Shown here piece by piece: positions 7,114 through 7,872 of a stretch of 7,872 nucleotides of DNA. The stretch's first letter is position 1. Each line of letters starts with the position of its first letter. This stretch comes from Deltaproteobacteria bacterium CG_4_8_14_3_um_filter_43_13. Its GTDB lineage: Bacteria > Desulfobacterota > UBA8473. The position numbers and the translations under genes were made by a program. Location: positions 1-7,872 of the forward strand of contig PFIF01000271.1 of the NCBI GenBank assembly GCA_002782605.1. Direction: 5' to 3'. The notes under the pieces are model-generated. The model saw only the letters and a program-made list of their open reading frames with translations. It did no database searches and was not told the DNA's origin.

Positions 7114-7136
7114 GGGAGAGAGAAAGGAGGGTGAGG
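7114..7136 (+). other. purine-only tract upstream of the alr promoter
   Basis: On the plus strand 7114-7136 is almost wholly purine (GGGAGAGAGAAAGGAGGGTGAGG, one T). It sits 10 bp beyond the alr -35 box. It could bend DNA or bind a protein. On the plus strand it also provides a perfect AGGAGG (7125-7130) ahead of two ATG codons. Confidence 0.4.
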
Positions 7137-7144
7137 TGTTATGG

Positions 7145-7228
7145 ATGTATATTTTTCCCTGTTCGTTCTTCGGTGAATACTTAGGCATTCCCCAATCCTT
7201 CCTACCTGCTCTTTATTTGATGAATTAG
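7145..7228 (+). CDS. speculative 27-residue plus-strand ORF
   Basis: An ATG at 7145 opens 27 codons to TAG at 7226-7228, encoding a peptide rich in aromatic and hydrophobic residues (begins MYIFPCSFFGEYL). AGGAGG lies 14 bases upstream, with GAGG closer at eight. A second ATG at 7141 has ideal spacing to AGGAGG but opens only 11 codons (MDVYFSLFVLR). The ORF ends inside the last codons of the opposing XRE gene. I see no good plus-strand promoter for it. It is most likely chance, listed because of the strong ribosome-site match. Confidence 0.12.
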   Translation: MYIFPCSFFGEYLGIPQSFLPALYLMN

Positions 7229-7563
7229 GGGCGGGTGTGGAAAAGTTTACCCAAAATCCCAAGGGCATCTTTCACAACTTCCAACTCCTCTCTTGAAAGT
7301 TTATAGAATATCTCTTCGTCATTCTCTTCCCCAAACAGAGTAGCTACCGAAACCTCCATTCCCTCCGCAATCTTATAAAAAGACTCAATGCTAGGATTGG
7401 CTTTTCCCCTTTCTGTCTCGCCAATAAACTTATAACTCAAGCCCGCCTTCTCTGCTAACTCTTCCTGGGTTAGGTTCTTAGCCTTCCTCAAGGTTCTTAT
7501 CCTTTGCCCTAAAGCCTTCCGTATCTTTTCCATCACATGGAATACCGTTCCTTTATAGGGCAT
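7225..7563 (-). CDS. XRE-family helix-turn-helix transcriptional regulator
   Basis: This is a small DNA-binding protein of 112 residues. A Cro/C1-type helix-turn-helix domain covers about 18-76: RIRTLRKAKNLTQEELAEKAG, then LSYKFIGETERGKANPSIESFYKIAEGM, ending VSVATLF. A short acidic linker (79-84) and a C-terminal amphipathic helix (about 89-108) follow, probably for dimerisation. The ATG at 7563 has AAAAGG nine bases upstream. An in-frame GTG-ATG pair (residues 10-11) fits the usual family start better but has its AAAGGAA 11-14 bases away, so the true start may be 7533 or 7536. It stands alone, separated from alr by 211 bp, with no toxin, phage or methylase partner in the window. Its targets are unknown; the repeated motifs in its upstream region make autoregulation plausible. 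Confidence 0.88.
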   Translation of the reverse strand: MPYKGTVFHVMEKIRKALGQRIRTLRKAKNLTQEELAEKAGLSYKFIGETERGKANPSIESFYKIAEGMEVSVATLFGEENDEEIFYKLSREELEVVKDALGILGKLFHTRP

Positions 7564-7605
7564 TATAAGTAACCTTTTGATATTTTAAACCCAATATAAG
7601 TACTT
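7562..7605. repeat. direct repeats ATTATAAGTA / AATATAAGTA upstream of XRE gene
   Basis: ATTATAAGTA (7562-7571) and AATATAAGTA (7593-7602) match at nine of ten bases and lie 31 bp apart, about three helical turns. The second runs into the palindrome AAGTACTT (7598-7605), which recurs at 7796-7803. The first overlaps the XRE start codon. They are candidate operators for the XRE protein; this is inference from position and spacing. Confidence 0.4.
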
Positions 7606-7610
7606 TTTTA

Positions 7611-7640
7611 TTGACAAATAGGAAATATGGGTGTTATATA
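7611..7640 (+). promoter_or_regulatory. plus-strand sigma70-type promoter, divergent from XRE gene
   Basis: A perfect TTGACA (7611-7616) is followed after 17 bp by TTATAT (7634-7639) or after 18 bp by TATATA (7635-7640). An imperfect palindrome with GGG.GT/AC.CCC arms (7629-7645) covers the -10 box and is a possible operator. Transcription would run rightward from about 7647, away from the XRE gene, into DNA with no confident gene. I found no equally good minus-strand promoter for the XRE gene itself; a TTGTCA overlapping this box lacks a properly spaced -10. Confidence 0.55.
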
Positions 7641-7648
7641 CTCCCAAA

Positions 7649-7666
7649 AAGGAATAAAAAGTTCCT
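7649..7666. repeat. AGGAA...TTCCT inverted repeat
   Basis: AGGAA (7650-7654, counting the A before GGAA) and TTCCT (7662-7666) form an inverted repeat just past the presumed start site of the rightward promoter. The same half-sites appear fused at 7781-7791 as AGGAATTTCCT. They may be operator half-sites or chance AT-rich palindromes. Confidence 0.3.
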
Positions 7667-7688
7667 AAATCTCATTAACAAGGTAAGC

Positions 7689-7769
7689 TTGCGAGTTAAA
7701 AACTTCCCCGCAACATCAATCTATACGGGGATAATTATTCCCATGGTTTTCTTATGTCTGATGCAATAA
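7689..7769 (+). CDS. speculative 26-residue hydrophobic microORF
   Basis: A TTG at 7689 opens 26 codons to TAA (7767-7769). The peptide has basic residues at the start (MRVKNF) and a hydrophobic second half (TGIIIPMVFLCLM), like a very small membrane peptide. AAGG (7680-7683) lies five bases upstream and the rightward promoter at 7611-7640 would transcribe it after about a 43-nt leader. Against it are the rare start codon, the tiny size and the lack of any family to compare. The alternative is a non-coding leader or chance. Confidence 0.15.
   Translation: MRVKNFPATSIYTGIIIPMVFLCLMQ
7697..7730 (-). terminator. weak candidate terminator, minus strand
   Basis: On the minus strand CCCCG (7726-7730) can pair with CGGGG (7706-7710), followed by AAGTTTTTA (7697-7705). 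The GC-rich stem and T run are suitable, but the 15-base loop is long. If real it would end leftward transcripts entering from beyond the right edge, insulating the XRE gene. Confidence 0.25.
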
Positions 7770-7780
7770 CTTGATAGTAT

Positions 7781-7791
7781 AGGAATTTCCT
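7781..7791. repeat. 11-bp palindrome AGGAATTTCCT
   Basis: AGGAATTTCCT is a perfect odd-length palindrome (central T). Five bases later comes AAGTACTT (7796-7803), a copy of the palindrome at 7598-7605. These are possible binding sites bounding the right intergenic region. Confidence 0.3.
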
Positions 7792-7804
7792 TTTTAAGTA
7801 CTTG

Positions 7805-7860
7805 GTAGGGGCGGCATTTATGACGCCCGACATTGCGGGTTCGATAAATCGAACCCCTAC
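7805..7860. repeat. 56-bp palindromic repeat element with GTAGGGG/CCCCTAC ends
   Basis: The element begins GTAGGGG (7805-7811) and ends with the exact reverse complement CCCCTAC (7854-7860). It contains two hairpins: GGGCG (7809-7813) with CGCCC (7824-7828), and GGGTTCGAT (7837-7845) with ATCGAACCC (7848-7856), a perfect 9-bp arm pair. Short elements with these ends and a GGGTTCGATAAATCGAACCC core resemble dispersed intergenic repeats I recall from various anaerobe genomes; that memory is not a database match. No coding capacity is seen. Confidence 0.6.
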
Positions 7861-7872
7861 AGGTTCGCACCG

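Noticed and set aside
7225..7563. XRE gene as the antitoxin of a toxin-antitoxin pair
   Set aside because: No partner toxin-sized gene lies beside it on either strand within the window; only unconvincing micro-ORFs are present.
7805..7860. CRISPR repeat or tRNA gene
   Set aside because: There is only one copy with no spacer pattern. The GGTTCGA stretch recalls a tRNA T-arm, but no acceptor stem, D-arm or anticodon arm can be laid out around it.

Overview
The window carries one long minus-strand gene block (about 198-7013), a separate small minus-strand regulator (7225-7563), and short structured non-coding DNA at both edges. The protein families point to a Gram-negative (diderm) bacterium. 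There is a complete MlaE-MlaF-MlaD type phospholipid-transport core, a lipoprotein with a lipobox, and moderately AT-rich DNA with clear Shine-Dalgarno sites and sigma70-like promoters. This gene mix fits Desulfobacterota or a related anaerobic diderm lineage. That placement is inference from gene content and style, not from any search.

Layout in the direction of transcription (right to left): alr (7013-5850) starts with TTG behind a TTGACA-17-TATTTT promoter. Its 3' end overlaps mlaE (5857-5087) by 8 bp. After a 25-nt gap comes mlaF (5061-4273), after 18 nt mlaD (4254-3307), after 23 nt an unrecognised 505-residue lipoprotein (3283-1766), and after only 5 nt purH (1760-198). The tight spacing suggests one operon driven mainly from the alr promoter. 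It joins D-alanine supply for the wall, envelope lipid transport and the last two steps of IMP synthesis. MlaE (membrane permease), MlaF (cytosolic ATPase) and MlaD (anchored periplasmic MCE protein) should form one complex. The lipoprotein is encoded directly after them and is the best candidate here for a new envelope component. It is built from about 18 aromatic-proline motifs of the form [W/F]-P-[L/I/V/F]-[F/Y], spaced roughly 17-22 residues apart.

Right of alr is a 211-bp gap holding the alr promoter and a purine-rich tract, then an XRE-family helix-turn-helix gene with no recognised partner. The last 309 bp have no confident gene. They hold a good plus-strand promoter, repeated AT-rich motifs that may be operators, several hairpins, a speculative 26-codon ORF, and a palindromic element with GTAGGGG/CCCCTAC ends. 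The left edge (1-141) is a non-coding, highly self-complementary block with 10-bp inverted ends, just downstream of purH.

The points most worth a second look are the repeat lipoprotein in the mla operon, the 34-residue tandem repeat in MlaD, the nine-G run inside purH, and the intergenic DNA around the XRE gene.
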